NCBI GenBank assembly: GCA_961205875.1
Contig: OY540815.1
Span: 19,777,638-19,841,637, forward strand
DNA length: 64,000 nucleotides
From: Sialis fuliginosa
Lineage: Eukaryota; Arthropoda; Insecta; Megaloptera; Sialidae
Direction of reading: 5' to 3'
The number at the start of each line of letters is the position of its first letter. The stretch's first letter is position 1. Shown here piece after piece: positions 63,324 to 64,000 of this stretch. Both the position numbers and the translations under genes were made by a program. Below the pieces are notes generated by a model. It had not been told where the DNA came from and ran no database searches. It saw only the letters and a list, made by a program, of their open reading frames with translations.

Positions 63324-63959
63324 CAGGGCCGTAACTACCACCGGGGCAGCCGGGGCTGTACTCCGGGGCCCCGGAAAAGGAAGTTTTTTTTAGGAAATCG
63401 GATTAAAAAAATTTTGAGTTAAACTCATTTTGATTCAACACGGAGAAAATTTTTCAAAAACAAAAAAATAAAATTGTTTAATACATATATAGAATTATCT
63501 TTAGCGCCATCGCATAGTACATAAAAAATTTACAAAAAAAATATTGTCCTTTTCTTGCTCACAAGATATCAACGAGTCAATTTTTATTTTTAAATGTCTT
63601 TTAGCCGTTTTGATTTGGAACTTGTCACACTTACATATTTATAATCATAAGGAATATCTTTCCCAACATTTTATTAAAATCGATCTTATTAGTCGTTGTA
63701 AATAGGTTCTGTAATAAAATTATAAGATTTTTAAAAATTTAGTTTTATAGGGAAATTCATAATATGAGAAATTATTGTTTATTTTTTCATTGTTTACAAA
63801 AAATATTAATAATTAATATTTAAAAGCATTCACATTTTTATTAAAAAACTTATTTTTTCGAAAATAGTCACATACTTCAAAATTGTCCAAAAAAAATTAT
63901 AAGGGAGGCCCCTCGATGCTCTGCTGCCCGGGGCCCCCGAGCCTCTAGTTACGGCCCTG
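63324..63959. mobile_element. hAT MITE with perfect 8-bp target duplication, 636 bp
   Basis: Flanked by TCAACAAT on both sides (63316-63323 and 63960-63967). The termini are CAGGGCCGTAACTA and TAGTTACGGCCCTG, with GC-rich subterminal stretches (GGGGCAGCCGGGGC at the left, GCTGCCCGGGGCCCCCG at the right). The AT-rich interior has no transposase. An exact 8-bp duplication is diagnostic of hAT-type insertion and suggests relative youth. Confidence 0.92.
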
Positions 63960-64000
63960 TCAACAATAACCCGTTACGTTGGTTTGTATTCAACTCTAAC

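Larger units (their letters stand above)
53526..64000 (-). other. unc-13: unc-13 5' intron (partial), repeats
   Basis: Upstream of the 30-nt exon in gene orientation. No convincing first exon or promoter. 53713 starts with ATACAGGGTGGGG, another foldback-type end. A GC-richer patch at 54350-54490 (GTCCGAGCAGTAGGCAGTG...) is unassigned and could be 5'-UTR or promoter. Stretches 55430-56360, 56620-58330, 58780-59320, 59410-60880 and 61140-63320 show only AT-rich sequence and minor unassigned patches (for example around 60420-60640). Confidence 0.7.

Noticed and set aside
53526-64000. Search for the unc-13 start exon (MSLL-like, ending in G before GT)
   Set aside because: Candidates with ATG TCN on the minus strand (near 56476, 57021, 57275, 59394 and 61499) lack the expected residues, phase or donor. 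None was accepted.

Overview
This window is eukaryotic and strongly AT-rich, almost certainly from an insect nuclear genome. It shows spliced exons with GT..AG introns, no bacterial-style gene packing, and a dense load of small DNA transposons (hAT, piggyBac, Harbinger, mariner), foldback elements and retroelement tails containing the motif ACTGAACCGATTTTGA. The order cannot be fixed by eye. The repeat style (TAGGTAGGTA tracts, CAGTGGCG and TACAGGGTG termini, TTAA insertions) would suit a hemipteran or a lepidopteran.

The only host gene I can support is on the minus strand: a Munc13/unc-13 synaptic vesicle priming gene. Four exons, read right to left, are 53525-53496 (30 nt), 48230-48128 (103 nt), 40994-40877 (118 nt) and 10659-10536 (124 nt). 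Their phases join perfectly. They encode nearly all of the N-terminal C2A domain found in the long Munc13-1/UNC-13L isoforms. The introns are about 5.3, 7.1 and 30.2 kb, and the flanking introns run off both window edges. The start-codon exon, which should precede 53525, was not found, and the exon after the C2A domain lies left of position 1.

The rest is intronic repeats. From left to right the main ones are: a dispersed element with ATAAGGTACTGGC termini (copies at 284, 6388, 43181, 47483 and 58337, plus a solo terminus at 61911); an array of direct and inverted 120-bp units (2316-2632); a 438-bp MITE (2940); a piggyBac-type MITE with TTAA target sites (4004); a mariner fragment (18437); foldback elements with CAGTGGCG termini (21165, 28829); a perfect 77-bp inverted repeat (31204-31407); a Harbinger-derived element (34056); a palindromic TA-flanked MITE (35411); hAT-type elements (36631, 37951, 38480, 63324), one with a nested TA-flanked MITE (38597); and three foldbacks around the 30-nt exon (51076, 52119, 54828).

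The observations I consider most worth following are: a frame-neutral 30-nt microexon in the C2A domain; a 69-bp tandem duplication just upstream of a C2A splice acceptor; a recurring CTGANGA-hairpin-GAAA motif, reminiscent of a hammerhead ribozyme core, at four repeat loci; and the number of long hairpins that an unc-13 pre-mRNA would carry.
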